DNA of 64,000 bases from Sulfitobacter sp. DFL-14 (GTDB lineage Bacteria > Pseudomonadota > Alphaproteobacteria > Rhodobacterales > Rhodobacteraceae). A program made the translations under genes and the position numbers. The stretch is from assembly GCF_003335585.1 (NCBI RefSeq), contig NZ_QBFD01000046.1, positions 739,390-803,389 of the forward strand. The letters are read 5' to 3'. Positions 52,611 through 61,898 of the stretch are shown piece after piece. The notes under the pieces are model-generated. The model was not told where the DNA came from and ran no database searches. It saw only the letters and a list, made by a program, of their open reading frames with translations. Within the stretch, counting starts at the first letter, position 1. Every line of letters starts with the position of its first letter.

Positions 52611-53639
52611 ATGCACGTTGCATCTGATCTGGCACAGGCCATCGGGAACACACCGCTTATCAAGCTGCGCAAGGCCAGTGAGGAAACCGGATGTGACATT
52701 TACGGCAAGGCCGAATTCATGAACCCCGGCCAGTCGGTCAAGGACCGGGCGGCGCTTTATATCATCCGCGATGCCATCGCGCGGGGCGAGCTGAAACCCG
52801 GCGGCACCATTGTCGAAGGCACCGCCGGAAATACCGGTATCGGCCTTGCACTGGTTGGTGCCGCAATGGGGTTCAAGACCGTCATCGTCATGCCCGAGAC
52901 CCAAAGCCAGGAAAAGAAGGACATGCTGCGCCTTGCCGGGGCCGAGCTGGTGCTGGTGCCTGCCGCGCCCTACAGCAACTCCAACAACTACATCCGGTAT
53001 TCAGAACGGCTTGCCAAGAAAATGGCGCGCGACAGCAACAAAGGTGTGATCTGGGCGAACCAGTTTGACAACGTGGCCAACCGTCAGGCCCATATCGAGG
53101 GGACAGGCCCCGAGATCTGGTCCCAGACCGACGGCAAAGTCGATGGCTTTGTCTGCGCCATCGGCACAGGCGGTACGCTGGCTGGGGTTGCCATGGCCTT
53201 GCAGCCCAAGGGCGTGAAAGTGGCGCTGGCCGATCCGGGCGGGTCAGGCATGACCAAGATCTATACAGGCGAGGATCCGGGCGGCGATTCCATCACCGAA
53301 GGCATCGGGCAAGGCCGTGTCACGGCCAACCTCGAAGGGTTCACCCCTGACATGGTTTACCGCATTCCTGACGAGGAGGCGCTGCCGGTGGTCTTTGACC
53401 TGCTGGCCGAAGAGGGCCTTTGCCTTGGCGGCTCAAGCGGCGTGAACGTGGCTGGGGCCATGCACATGGCAAAGGAAATGGGGCCGGGCCATACCATCGT
53501 GACGGTCCTCTGTGACTTTGGCACGCGCTATCAGTCCAAGCTTTTCAACCCCGACTTCCTGCGTGAAAAAGGCCTACCGACACCCGACTGGCTTGACCGC
53601 GCGCCGGCATCCATTCCGGGTGTGTTCGAGGATTTGTGA
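52611..53639 (+). CDS. cysK: Cysteine synthase A
   Basis: 342 aa, fold type II PLP enzyme. It makes cysteine from O-acetylserine and sulfide. K44 (NPGQSVKDRAA) is the PLP lysine. GTAGNTGIG and GGTLAG are phosphate-binding loops, and GSSGVNVAGAM is the C-terminal Ser site. ATG 52611 follows GGGGG. It sits in the trgAB-cysK arrangement linked to tellurite resistance, where cysteine supply matters. Its stop overlaps the channel gene (TGATG). Confidence 0.9.
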   Translation: MHVASDLAQAIGNTPLIKLRKASEETGCDIYGKAEFMNPGQSVKDRAALYIIRDAIARGELKPGGTIVEGTAGNTGIGLALVGAAMGFKTVIVMPETQSQEKKDMLRLAGAELVLVPAAPYSNSNNYIRYSERLAKKMARDSNKGVIWANQFDNVANRQAHIEGTGPEIWSQTDGKVDGFVCAIGTGGTLAGVAMALQPKGVKVALADPGGSGMTKIYTGEDPGGDSITEGIGQGRVTANLEGFTPDMVYRIPDEEALPVVFDLLAEEGLCLGGSSGVNVAGAMHMAKEMGPGHTIVTVLCDFGTRYQSKLFNPDFLREKGLPTPDWLDRAPASIPGVFEDL

Positions 53640-56089
53640 TGGCCCGGTTTGCGCGGCTCTTCGCGCGGCTGGCGATTGTCCTGTGTCTGATCGCCGGTGC
53701 GGCCGCTGCGCAGGACAGCACGTTAAGTGCTGCTGTTCCCAACTTTGACAGGTGGGAGCCACTGGCGCGGGCAGCCGAAAACGCAATCGAGCAGAAGCGC
53801 GGGACCGATGCGACGCTGGAGGCGATGCGCGGCAGGATCGCGGATTATCGCGGTCAATTCGACAATGCGCGCAGCATCAATGCCGCCCGGATCAAGACCC
53901 TGCGCGAACAGATCGCGGCCCTTGGGCCCGCGCCCGATGAGGCAACCGCGGACGCCGAACCGCCGGACGTGGCCGCACAGCGCACGGCGCTGAACGATGA
54001 ACTCAGCAGCCTTCTGGTGCCGGTCCAGCGCGCCGAGACGCAATATGTCCGCGCCAACAGCTTGGTCGGGCAGCTGGATGCGATTCTGCGCGAACGCCAG
54101 ACGCGGCAATTGCTGACCGTGACGCCGTCGCCGCTGAACCCGGCCTATTGGCGGCCGGCACTTGTCGATCTGACCACGGCCCTGGAGGGGTTGCGCAACG
54201 AATCGCCAGAAGCGGCCAATGCCCGCACCTGGTCCTCGCTGCGGGAAAACCTGCCGGTGGTGGTCGTGCTGACGGTTCTGGGACTGGTGCTGATCCTGCG
54301 GGGCCGGTACTGGGCCGGCATGATCGTGCGGTCCTTGCAGAAATACGGGGCGCGCGGCTTTGGCATCTGGCGCTTCGTGGTCTCGCTGCTGCGCATCTTC
54401 CTGCCGGCCTCGGGGCTGATTGCCCTGGCGCTTGCGATCATCTCCTCTGACCTGCTGGGCCCAAAGGGCGAGAACATCGTGCTGGTCATCAGTTTTCTGG
54501 GCGGGATGATGCTGGGGGTGCGCTGGGTCTCTGAGCGGGCCTTTTCGCGGGACGATGACGAGGCGCTGCTTTTGCTGTCGCAGGACAAGCGCAAGGAAGC
54601 CCGCTTTCATGTGAGCATGATCACGGTGATGATCGTCATCACCGAGCTGGTCGGGCAGATCCTGGACAACAGCAACAGTGCGGCGGTGAGCCGCTCCGTG
54701 CTGGTCTTTCCCTGGCTGGTGGTGTCCAGCCTCATGCTGTACCGCATCGGTGTCCTGCTGCGGGGATATGTGGAACCTTCCGCCGCAACGGATGATGCCC
54801 TGGCAGAGGTCCGCATCAGTACGTTCGGACGTGTGGTACGGGGCCTGGGCACCGGGGCCGTGGTGATCGGGGGGCTGTCGCCCATCCTGCTGGCAGCGGG
54901 CTATTTCAAGGCCGTCGACGCGCTGATGCCGCCCTATATCATGACATTGGTCCTGCTGGGGCTGGTGATGGTGCTGCAACGTTTCCTGGCAGAGCTTTAT
55001 GGTGCGCTGACCGGGCAGGGCGCGGCCGCGCGGGACGCGCTGATGCCGGTGCTCTTCGGCATGATCCTGCTGCTGCTGGCGCTGCCGGTGCTGGCCCTTG
55101 TCTGGGGGGCAAGGGTGACCGAACTGACCGAACTCTGGCAGGCCTTCGGGCGCGGCTTTGCGGTGGGCGATACCCGTATCTCGCCCACCGATTTCCTGAG
55201 CTTCGCGGTGATCTTTGTCATCGGCTATGCAGTGACCCGGCTGGTGCAATCGGCATTGCGCAGCAATGTCCTGCCGAAGACCAAGATCGACATCGGCGGG
55301 CAGAACGCCATTGTCTCGGGGCTGGGGTACTTCGGTATCTTTCTTGCCGCACTGGCCGCAATCACCGGGGCGGGGATCGACCTCAGCTCGCTTGCCTTTG
55401 TCGCGGGGGCGCTGTCGCTGGGCATCGGTTTCGGCCTGCAGAACATCGTGTCGAACTTTGTCTCCGGCATCATCCTGCTGATCGAGCGCCCGATTTCCGA
55501 AGGCGACTGGATCGAGGTCGGTGGCCAGATGGGATATGTGCGCGACATTTCCGTGCGCTCCACCCGGATCGAGACCTTTGACAGAACCGATGTGATCGTC
55601 CCGAATGCCGACCTGGTGTCCGGCACCGTCACCAACTACACCCGCGGCAATACCGTGGGGCGGCTGATCGTGCCCGTCGGCGTGGCCTATGGCACCGACA
55701 CCCGCAGGGTCGACAAGCTGCTGCGCGAAATCGCCGAGGCCCAGCCGATGGTGCTGGGCACGCCGCCGCCCAATGTCCTGTTCCTGAACTTCGGCGCCGA
55801 TGCGCTGGAGTTCGAGATCAGGTGTTTTCTGCGCGATGTGAACTGGATGATGGTGGTCAAGAACGAGATCAACCACCAGATTGCCGAACGCTTTGCCAAG
55901 GAGGGGATCGAGATTCCCTTTGCCCAGCGTGATCTCTGGCTGCGCAATCCCGAAGTCCTGTCACCCCGCCGGGGCGCGGCAGACGAGGTGGCAAGCACCG
56001 AAACTGCCGAGAAGGACATCGATCTGCCGGAGGTGCCGGAGGAGGGCAGCGCCGCTGAAGCGGACAGTCCGGACGACACCACCGCATGA
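53639..56089 (+). CDS. MscS-type mechanosensitive channel with DUF3772 domain
   Basis: 816 aa. A signal peptide (about 1-24) and a periplasmic helical DUF3772-like region (30-150) lead to about ten membrane helices and a C-terminal MscS domain (about 540-760). The channel helix reads SSLAFVAGALSLGIGFGLQNIVSNF, and RPISEGDWIEVGGQMGYVRDI is the beta domain. It should release solutes on hypo-osmotic shock, which fits with osmolyte-using neighbours. ATG 53639 overlaps the cysK stop, and the end overlaps the next gene by ATGA. Confidence 0.88.
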   Translation: MARFARLFARLAIVLCLIAGAAAAQDSTLSAAVPNFDRWEPLARAAENAIEQKRGTDATLEAMRGRIADYRGQFDNARSINAARIKTLREQIAALGPAPDEATADAEPPDVAAQRTALNDELSSLLVPVQRAETQYVRANSLVGQLDAILRERQTRQLLTVTPSPLNPAYWRPALVDLTTALEGLRNESPEAANARTWSSLRENLPVVVVLTVLGLVLILRGRYWAGMIVRSLQKYGARGFGIWRFVVSLLRIFLPASGLIALALAIISSDLLGPKGENIVLVISFLGGMMLGVRWVSERAFSRDDDEALLLLSQDKRKEARFHVSMITVMIVITELVGQILDNSNSAAVSRSVLVFPWLVVSSLMLYRIGVLLRGYVEPSAATDDALAEVRISTFGRVVRGLGTGAVVIGGLSPILLAAGYFKAVDALMPPYIMTLVLLGLVMVLQRFLAELYGALTGQGAAARDALMPVLFGMILLLLALPVLALVWGARVTELTELWQAFGRGFAVGDTRISPTDFLSFAVIFVIGYAVTRLVQSALRSNVLPKTKIDIGGQNAIVSGLGYFGIFLAALAAITGAGIDLSSLAFVAGALSLGIGFGLQNIVSNFVSGIILLIERPISEGDWIEVGGQMGYVRDISVRSTRIETFDRTDVIVPNADLVSGTVTNYTRGNTVGRLIVPVGVAYGTDTRRVDKLLREIAEAQPMVLGTPPPNVLFLNFGADALEFEIRCFLRDVNWMMVVKNEINHQIAERFAKEGIEIPFAQRDLWLRNPEVLSPRRGAADEVASTETAEKDIDLPEVPEEGSAAEADSPDDTTA

Positions 56090-56805
56090 CGCAGCCCTTG
56101 TTTCTGGACGATCCGTATCTGCGCGATGCGCCCGCCGTGGTCAAAGCCCTGACCGAAGAGGGCGGGATCATTCTGGACCGGTCGGTGTTTTATCCCACCA
56201 GCGGCGGACAGCCCGGTGACAGCGGCTGGCTGAACTGGGACGGCCAGAGCATGCCGGTGGCCACCGCGATCAGGGGGCAGGGCGAGGACATCATCCTGGT
56301 CCCCTCCGAAGCCATGGCCCTGCCGCCGCTGGGCGCCCATGTGACGCAAGTGCTGGACTGGGACCGCCGCCACCGCCACATGCGCCTGCACACGGCACTG
56401 CACCTGCTGACGGCGGTGATCCCCTATCCGGTGACGGGGGGGCAGATCTCGGTGACCCAGGGGCGCATCGACTTTGACATGCCGGACATGACCCAGGACC
56501 GCGAGGCGATCAACGCGGCGCTGAACGCCTTTGTCAGCGAGGATCTGGTCATCACCGATGGCTGGATCACCGGCGCCGAACTGGAGGCCAACCCGCATCT
56601 GGTCAAGACCATGGCGGTGCAGCCACCGCGCGGCGCGGAGCGGATCCGTCTGGTGCGCATCGGCGCGCCCGGCGGCCCGATCGACCTGCAGCCCTGCGGC
56701 GGCACCCATGTGGCCCGCACCGGAGAAATCGGCGCGCTGCGGCTGGGCCGGATCGAAAAACAGGGCCGCCAGAACCGCCGGATCCACCTGCATCTCGAAA
56801 GCTGA
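56086..56805 (+). CDS. Alanyl-tRNA editing protein (AlaX type)
   Basis: 239 aa. It resembles the free-standing editing domain of AlaRS, which hydrolyses Ser- or Gly-tRNA(Ala). The N-terminal subdomain has FYPTSGGQPGDSG; Zn ligands are in HTALHLL (HxxxH) and CGGTHVARTGEIG. Length is that of AlaX-M. It overlaps the channel gene by 4 nt and is followed by a hairpin and then tRNA-Ser. It lacks the catalytic AlaRS core, as expected. Confidence 0.88.
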   Translation: MTQPLFLDDPYLRDAPAVVKALTEEGGIILDRSVFYPTSGGQPGDSGWLNWDGQSMPVATAIRGQGEDIILVPSEAMALPPLGAHVTQVLDWDRRHRHMRLHTALHLLTAVIPYPVTGGQISVTQGRIDFDMPDMTQDREAINAALNAFVSEDLVITDGWITGAELEANPHLVKTMAVQPPRGAERIRLVRIGAPGGPIDLQPCGGTHVARTGEIGALRLGRIEKQGRQNRRIHLHLES

Positions 56806-56838
56806 GGGAAGGCGGCGCAAATGCGCCATTTTCCCTCT
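56804..56838 (+). terminator. Terminator-like hairpin after the alanyl-tRNA editing gene
   Basis: Outer arms GAGGGAA/TTCCCTC enclose an inner stem GGCGC-AAAT-GCGCC followed by ATTTT. It overlaps the stop codon region and lies before the tRNA gene. Confidence 0.6.
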
Positions 56839-56876
56839 TGCACCTCAGGTGCCCCCCACGTTAAACCGCCCCTCAC

Positions 56877-56966
56877 GGAGAGGTGGCCGAGTGGTCGAAG
56901 GCGCACGCCTGGAAAGTGTGTAGGCGGGAGACCGTCTCCAGGGTTCGAATCCCTGTCTCTCCGCCA
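56877..56966 (+). tRNA. tRNA-Ser (anticodon GGA)
   Basis: 90 nt including an encoded CCA. The acceptor GGAGAGG pairs with TCTCTCC (one G-U). The anticodon stem CACGC/GTGTG closes the loop CTGGAAA with GGA at 56911-56913. A long variable arm (TAGGCGGGAGACCGTCTC region) marks a class II tRNA. The T arm CAGGG-TTCGAAT-CCCTG is perfect. It reads UCC and UCU codons. No integrase or repeated tRNA 3' end was found next to it. Confidence 0.97.
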
Positions 56967-57427
56967 TTATCCCCCTACGTCCCATACAGGCGCATTCTGC
57001 TACATTCTGACGAATACGCTGCCCTTCGTTATTTCGGAGGCGTCTTGCTGACCGAACGCGGCCAAACAGCGCGCAATGCGGACGTTCATGTCTGGCGCAG
57101 CAAATGGCGGTTTTGAGCCCGAAGTGACGCAAGGCGCAAGCCGGGCCAGCGCCTGCCCGGGGTGGGCGATACTGACCTTGGCTCATGCCACTTTATTTCT
57201 CTGCATTGATGAGCCCTATCATGGGAACACCAAGCCTAACTATATCGCCTACCCGAGCGGCGGGCAGGCGATGGCCCGGCGCCTTCGGCTTGTTCCGGGC
57301 CAGGGTGCTCATGTTTGATGGCAACAATATCCGCATACCGGCCACTCGCGCTTACCGTGCAGAAGGTCCGGTTTGCGTCGGAAACCCCTGGCACGGCCTG
57401 CAGACCAGGTTCAGAGATGCCGCTGGT
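56967..57427. other. 461-bp gene-less region with Rhodobacteraceae-type intergenic repeats
   Basis: It lies between tRNA-Ser and the converging hydrolase gene. It contains the 38-bp repeat at 57137-57174, an inverted partial copy (about 57260-57280), and a GCGCAATGCGGACGTTCATG stretch resembling repeat debris common between genes in this family. No ORF here has a ribosome site or recognisable protein. Confidence 0.5.
57137..57174 (+). repeat. 38-bp dispersed repeat, copy 1
   Basis: Nearly identical (36 of 38) to 63963-64000 in the same orientation. It holds nested inverted arms: CCGGGC/GCCCGG, and a stem that is perfect (CATCGCC/GGCGATG) in the other copy. It could fold as a hairpin and act as a bidirectional terminator. 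Confidence 0.7.
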
Positions 57428-58297
57428 TCAGGTTGCTTTTGCATTGCATGCGACACCCATCCCCCCCAACACGTCCCGAAACGCTTCGATGTCCTGCGGG
57501 CGGGACAGGGATGGCGCATGGCCGCAGTCCTGCAGCAGGGTGACCGCCGGTTTCGGGCCGCTCTGGCGCATCCGGTCGAGGATGCCGGGGGTCATCAGGT
57601 CTGACCGTGCCCCGCCAAAGACATGGGTGGGGACGGTGATCCGCGCCCAGCGGTCCCAGGCGGTCATTTCCTGCGGAGAATCGGTGAACTGCCTCAGGAT
57701 CGCGGGGTCATAATGCAGGGTCAGCCGCCCGTCCGACCGCCGCCGCAGGGAGGTGCGCGCCATCCGGTGCCAGAAGCTGTCATCCGCAGGGCCAAAGGGG
57801 GCATAGGCGCTGCGCAGCCAGGTCTCGGCCTGCCTGTACCCGGCAAAATGCGGCGGGGCGCCGACATAGGACATGATCCGCTCCAGCGCGGTGTCTGGTA
57901 CCTCGGGGCCGATATCGTTGATGATCAGCCTGTTGATCCGTCCCGCATCCTTGCTAGAGGCGAGGTAGATGCCGATCTGGCCGCCCATGGAAGTGCCGAG
58001 CCAATCGGCACTCTCCATCCCGTAGTGGTCCATCAGATCGCAGGTGATGCCCGCGAAATACTCGATCGAATATTCCGCCCCCGGTGCGGAGGCCCAGCTG
58101 GAGCGGCCACGGCCGATCATGTCGGGGCAAAGCACATGGTAGTGGTCGGACATTGCGGCAGCGAGTTCGTCAAAATCACGGCCGGTGCGGGCCAGCCCGT
58201 GCATCATGATCAGCGCCGGGCTGCCGGGGCTCCCCCATTCGGTGACATGAACCTCGTGATCCATCACCGGGACAAAGCCGAAGCGGGGCGTGGTCAT
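57428..58297 (-). CDS. Alpha/beta hydrolase of the ABC transporter operon
   Basis: 289 aa. Oxyanion region MMHGLARTGRDF, nucleophile serine in LGTSMGGQ (about residue 106), an acid late in the fold and the catalytic His in DCGHAPSL. ATG 58297 overlaps the stop of the permease gene upstream on this strand (ATGA), so it is the last gene of the operon. It probably hydrolyses an ester or C-C bond of the imported compound after uptake. The substrate is not recognisable. Confidence 0.82.
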   Translation of the reverse strand: MTTPRFGFVPVMDHEVHVTEWGSPGSPALIMMHGLARTGRDFDELAAAMSDHYHVLCPDMIGRGRSSWASAPGAEYSIEYFAGITCDLMDHYGMESADWLGTSMGGQIGIYLASSKDAGRINRLIINDIGPEVPDTALERIMSYVGAPPHFAGYRQAETWLRSAYAPFGPADDSFWHRMARTSLRRRSDGRLTLHYDPAILRQFTDSPQEMTAWDRWARITVPTHVFGGARSDLMTPGILDRMRQSGPKPAVTLLQDCGHAPSLSRPQDIEAFRDVLGGMGVACNAKAT

Positions 58298-59361
58298 GCC
58301 CGCTGTCCCCGCGCCATCAGGGTGCCCGCAATCCCCCTGGGAAAGAAATAGACCAGCAGGATAAAGATGATCCCCAGCCAGAACAGCCAGCGGTCGGGGG
58401 CCAGAAGCTCTGGCAGCAGCGGGAGGGCAGCGGTCGCTTCCGATGCTGCCCCCATCAGGTCGCGCAGGTAATATTGCGCCATCACCATCAGTGACGCCCC
58501 GATCACCGCGCCCCACATGGTGCCCATGCCGCCGATCACCACCATCAGCAGGATGTCGATCATGATCGCAAAGGACAGGGCGGTGTCGGGGCCGGTGTAT
58601 TTCAGCCAGACCGCATAGACGGACCCGGCCAGCGAGGCCACAACCGCCGACAGGCAGAAGACAAAGGTGCGGTAGGCGACCACGCGGTAGCCGATGGCCT
58701 CGGCCCGCGCCTCATTCTCGCGGATTGCCTTCAGCACGGTGCCCAGCGGCGAGACGGTGATGCGCAGCATCACCAGGAACAGCACCAGCGAGGTCACGAA
58801 GACAAAGTAATAGGCCGCAAGCTTGCCGTTCAGTTTCACCCCGAACCAGCGCAGCACCTTGCCGTCTTCGTCCACCGCCAGCTTGGTCGCGGTCTTGAAC
58901 AGGTCGGGCGTGCGGTAGGTGATGCCATCCTCGCCGCCGGTGATCTGGCTGAGTTGCGAGGCCAGCACCAGCACGACGGAGGCCGCGGCGAGGGTGATCA
59001 TGGCAAAGAAGATCGCCTTGACCCGCAGGCTGATCAACCCGATGGCGGTCGCAACAATCAGTGACAGCGCGACACCCGCCAGCGTGCCCAACGCCACCGA
59101 CTCCCAGCCCGGGCCCATCTGTTTCAGCGCGATGGCCGATCCATAGGCCCCAAAGCCGAAGAACATCGTATGGGCAAAGCTGACAATCCCGGTATAGCCG
59201 ATCAGCAGGTCATAGCTGGCCACCAGCACGATAAAGATGCAGATCCGCGCCGCGACTTCCAGCGCGCGGATGTCCTGGAACAGGAAGGGCGCAAAGAGCA
59301 GCAGGGCTGCGATCACCAGCATCGCGGATTTGACGGCGATGGTGCCGTAAGTCGGTTTCAT
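58294..59361 (-). CDS. Branched-chain-amino-acid-type ABC permease (LivM family)
   Basis: 355 aa, about ten membrane helices. LivM family motifs: YDLLIGYTGIVSFAHTMFFGFGAYG near residues 48-72 and VVIGGMGTMWGAVIGA at about 285-300. It forms the membrane channel with the LivH partner 10 nt upstream on the minus strand. ATG 59361 follows GAGGGACAAG. The family transports amino acids, urea, amides and aromatic acids, so the cargo is open. Confidence 0.88.
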   Translation of the reverse strand: MKPTYGTIAVKSAMLVIAALLLFAPFLFQDIRALEVAARICIFIVLVASYDLLIGYTGIVSFAHTMFFGFGAYGSAIALKQMGPGWESVALGTLAGVALSLIVATAIGLISLRVKAIFFAMITLAAASVVLVLASQLSQITGGEDGITYRTPDLFKTATKLAVDEDGKVLRWFGVKLNGKLAAYYFVFVTSLVLFLVMLRITVSPLGTVLKAIRENEARAEAIGYRVVAYRTFVFCLSAVVASLAGSVYAVWLKYTGPDTALSFAIMIDILLMVVIGGMGTMWGAVIGASLMVMAQYYLRDLMGAASEATAALPLLPELLAPDRWLFWLGIIFILLVYFFPRGIAGTLMARGQRA

Positions 59362-59371
59362 ATCTTGTCCC

Positions 59372-60364
59372 TCACTTCACCGCCGGGCGCAGCCCGCTGG
59401 GCCGCCACATCAGGATCGCCATCATCAGGATCATGTTGGACGCCAGCGCCAGCTTGGGCGCGAGATAGCCGATGTAATTGGCTGTCAGCCCCACGATGAT
59501 CGCGCCCAGCAAGGTGCCTTCGATGGAGCCGAGGCCGCCGATGATCACCACGATGAAGACGACGATCATCATCTCGCCCCCCAGTGCCGGGGTGATCAGG
59601 GTCTCGTATCCTGCCCACATCGCGCCGCCCAGGGCGGCCAGCGCGCTGCCCAGCATGAAGACACCGATGAACAGGCGGTTGATCTTGAACCCCAGCGCCT
59701 CGACCATTTCGCGGTTTTCCACGCCTGCGCGGATCAGCAGGCCGATGCGGGTGCGGTTCAGCAGCACCATCAGCCCGACAAAGACCGCCGCGCCAAGGCC
59801 CACGGCAAAGAGGCGGTAGATCTCCATGCTGACATCCCCGACGATCCAGGCGCCCTCAAGGAACGCAGGCCGCGGCACGCTGACCGGGGTGCCGCCCCAG
59901 ACCGCAAGGATGATCTGTTCGCTGACGATCAGCGCGCCCATGGTGATCAGGATCTGGCGCAGGTGGTCGCGGTAGACGGGGCGGATGATCACCGTCTCGA
60001 AGAACAGCCCGGCGGCAAGGCCAAAGGCGATGGCCGCCAGCAGCGCCAGCGCCAGCGCGGCGGAGGCCAGCATCCAGCCGCCATCGAGCCAGGTGGAGAG
60101 GGCCGCCAGCACCGTGGCCGCGACAAAGGCACCAAAGCTGATAAAGGCGGAATGCCCGAAGTTCAGCACATCCATCAGGCCGAATACGAGCGACAGGCCG
60201 GAGGCCATCAGAAACACCATCATGCCCATGGACAGCCCCGCCACCGTCAGCGTCACCCAGGAAGAGGGCGCGCCGATCAGCACGAAGGCGACGGCGGCCA
60301 GCGCCAGCGGCAATAGGTTCACGCCGCCCAGCCGGCCCAGCGTCTCGGAAACTTTATTCATCAT
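59372..60364 (-). CDS. Branched-chain-amino-acid-type ABC permease (LivH family)
   Basis: 330 aa with about eight membrane helices. LivH motifs: LSLVFGLMDVLNFGHSAFISFGAF (about 57-80) and VIIGGLGSIEGTLLGAIIVG (about 268-290), the region that contacts the ATPase. ATG 60364 overlaps the stop of the ATPase gene upstream (ATGA). It pairs with the LivM subunit. Confidence 0.88.
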   Translation of the reverse strand: MMNKVSETLGRLGGVNLLPLALAAVAFVLIGAPSSWVTLTVAGLSMGMMVFLMASGLSLVFGLMDVLNFGHSAFISFGAFVAATVLAALSTWLDGGWMLASAALALALLAAIAFGLAAGLFFETVIIRPVYRDHLRQILITMGALIVSEQIILAVWGGTPVSVPRPAFLEGAWIVGDVSMEIYRLFAVGLGAAVFVGLMVLLNRTRIGLLIRAGVENREMVEALGFKINRLFIGVFMLGSALAALGGAMWAGYETLITPALGGEMMIVVFIVVIIGGLGSIEGTLLGAIIVGLTANYIGYLAPKLALASNMILMMAILMWRPSGLRPAVK

Positions 60365-61065
60365 GCGGAAAGCCCCAGTAGTTGACCCTGCAGGTCGGTG
60401 TCGGCGGCAAAATCTGCCATGCTGCCCCGGTGCACGACGCGGCCATCATCGACCACCGCCATGTCGCGCCCGAGGCTGCGGGCAAAGTTGAAGTTCTGTT
60501 CGACCAGCAGGATCGTCGTCTCCTGCGCAATCTCGCGAAAGGCCTCGCCCATGGCCGCAACGATGGAAGGGGCCAGCCCCTTGGTCGGCTCGTCGATCAG
60601 GATCAGGTCGCGCGGTTCGATGATCGCACGCGCCACGGCCAGCATCTGTTTCTGCCCACCCGACAGGGACCAGGCCTGTTTGGTCCAGAACTGTTCAAGT
60701 GCGGGGAACAGCGTGTAGATGCGTTGCAGGCGGGTCTGGTCGAAACGCCCCTTCGCGGTGGCCAGCACCAGGTTTTCCTCAACCGTGAGGCCACCAAAAA
60801 TACCCATATTTTCAGGCACATAGGCAATTCCAAGCCGCGCGATGTCGGCGGTCGCGAGGCGCGAGATGTCCTGCCCCTTGAACGTGACGGAACCGGGCTG
60901 CGGCTGCCACAGCCCCATGATGGAACGCAGCGTGGTCGTCTTGCCCGCGCCATTGCGGCCCAGCAGGACAAAGACACCGCCCTGTGGCACGTCGAAGGTA
61001 ACGTCATGCAGCACATGGTACTGCCCGATCTGGGTTTTCATGTTTTGCAGGGACAGCAGGGTCAT
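60361..61065 (-). CDS. ABC transporter ATPase (LivF family)
   Basis: 234 aa. Walker A GRNGAGKTT (34-42), signature LSGGQKQMLAVARAI (about 137-151), Walker B LILIDEP. The LivF-type line AYVPENMGIFGGLTVEENL is present. It powers uptake through the LivH/LivM channel with the LivG ATPase. Coupled by 4-nt overlaps on both sides. Confidence 0.9.
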   Translation of the reverse strand: MTLLSLQNMKTQIGQYHVLHDVTFDVPQGGVFVLLGRNGAGKTTTLRSIMGLWQPQPGSVTFKGQDISRLATADIARLGIAYVPENMGIFGGLTVEENLVLATAKGRFDQTRLQRIYTLFPALEQFWTKQAWSLSGGQKQMLAVARAIIEPRDLILIDEPTKGLAPSIVAAMGEAFREIAQETTILLVEQNFNFARSLGRDMAVVDDGRVVHRGSMADFAADTDLQGQLLGLSA

Positions 61066-61829
61066 GCGGTCTCCTCCGTCGCGGTGCCAAGATAGACGTC
61101 GCGCACGATCTGGCTTTGCATCACCTCACCGGGCGCGCCATCGGCCAGCAACTCGCCGTTGTGCAGCACGATGATGCGGTCGGCCAGCGCGCGGACCACA
61201 TCCATCTTGTGTTCCACCAGCAGCACGGTCTTGGTCGGGTCGGATTTGATTTTCGCGATCAGGCCCAGCACGGCGGGGGCCTGATCCAGCGACATGCCGG
61301 CGGTGGGTTCATCGAACATGTAGATATCGGGCTCCATCGCCATCAGCAGCGCGACCTCCAGCTTGCGCTGATCGCCGTGGGGCAGGCTGGCGGCGGGCAT
61401 CGCCGCGCGGTCGGTCAGCTGGGCGGCGGCCAGAAAATGTTCGGCACTTTCGATCAGGTCATGGCGGGACAGGGCAGGGCGCAGCAGGCTCCAGCCCGCG
61501 CCGGCACGGGCCTGAACCGCAAGGCGGATGTTTTCCAGCACGCTGAGCTGCGGAAAGAGGTTGGTCAGCTGGAAGGCACGGCCGATGCCGCGCCCGGCGC
61601 GGGCGGAGGGGGAAAGGCGGGTGATATCCTCGCCCGATTTCTCGACGCTCCCGGCGCTGGCGGCCATCTGGCCGGAGATCAGGTTGAAATAGGTCGTCTT
61701 GCCTGCGCCGTTCGGACCCACGATCACGGTGGTCTCGCCCGGATGGAAATCGCAGGTGACGGCGTTGACCGCGACATGGCCGCCGAAACGGATCGTCAGG
61801 TCACGGGTGGACAGGGACGGGGAGGGCAT
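61062..61829 (-). CDS. ABC transporter ATPase (LivG family)
   Basis: 255 aa. Walker A GPNGAGKTT (about 38-46), a LivG-type RAFQLTNLFPQLSVLENIRLA segment, a modified signature LPHGDQRKLEVALLMA in place of LSGGQ, as is usual for LivG proteins, and Walker B IYMFDEPTAGMS. First ATPase of the operon, 69 nt after the binding-protein gene. Confidence 0.9.
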   Translation of the reverse strand: MPSPSLSTRDLTIRFGGHVAVNAVTCDFHPGETTVIVGPNGAGKTTYFNLISGQMAASAGSVEKSGEDITRLSPSARAGRGIGRAFQLTNLFPQLSVLENIRLAVQARAGAGWSLLRPALSRHDLIESAEHFLAAAQLTDRAAMPAASLPHGDQRKLEVALLMAMEPDIYMFDEPTAGMSLDQAPAVLGLIAKIKSDPTKTVLLVEHKMDVVRALADRIIVLHNGELLADGAPGEVMQSQIVRDVYLGTATEETA

Positions 61830-61898
61830 TTGGGCAATCCTTGGGAATCTCCGGCCCGCCGGAATGGCGGACCGGTTCAGCCTTGCGTTCTTGCGGGC

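Noticed and set aside
53723..55876. Minus-strand frame of 717 codons opposite the MscS-type gene
   Set aside because: Mirror frame of a clear membrane protein. It is rich in H, D, Q and R as expected for the antisense of hydrophobic codons.
56877..57427. tRNA-Ser as an integration site for a genomic island
   Set aside because: No integrase, no duplicated tRNA 3' end and no phage or plasmid genes follow. The neighbouring genes look native.
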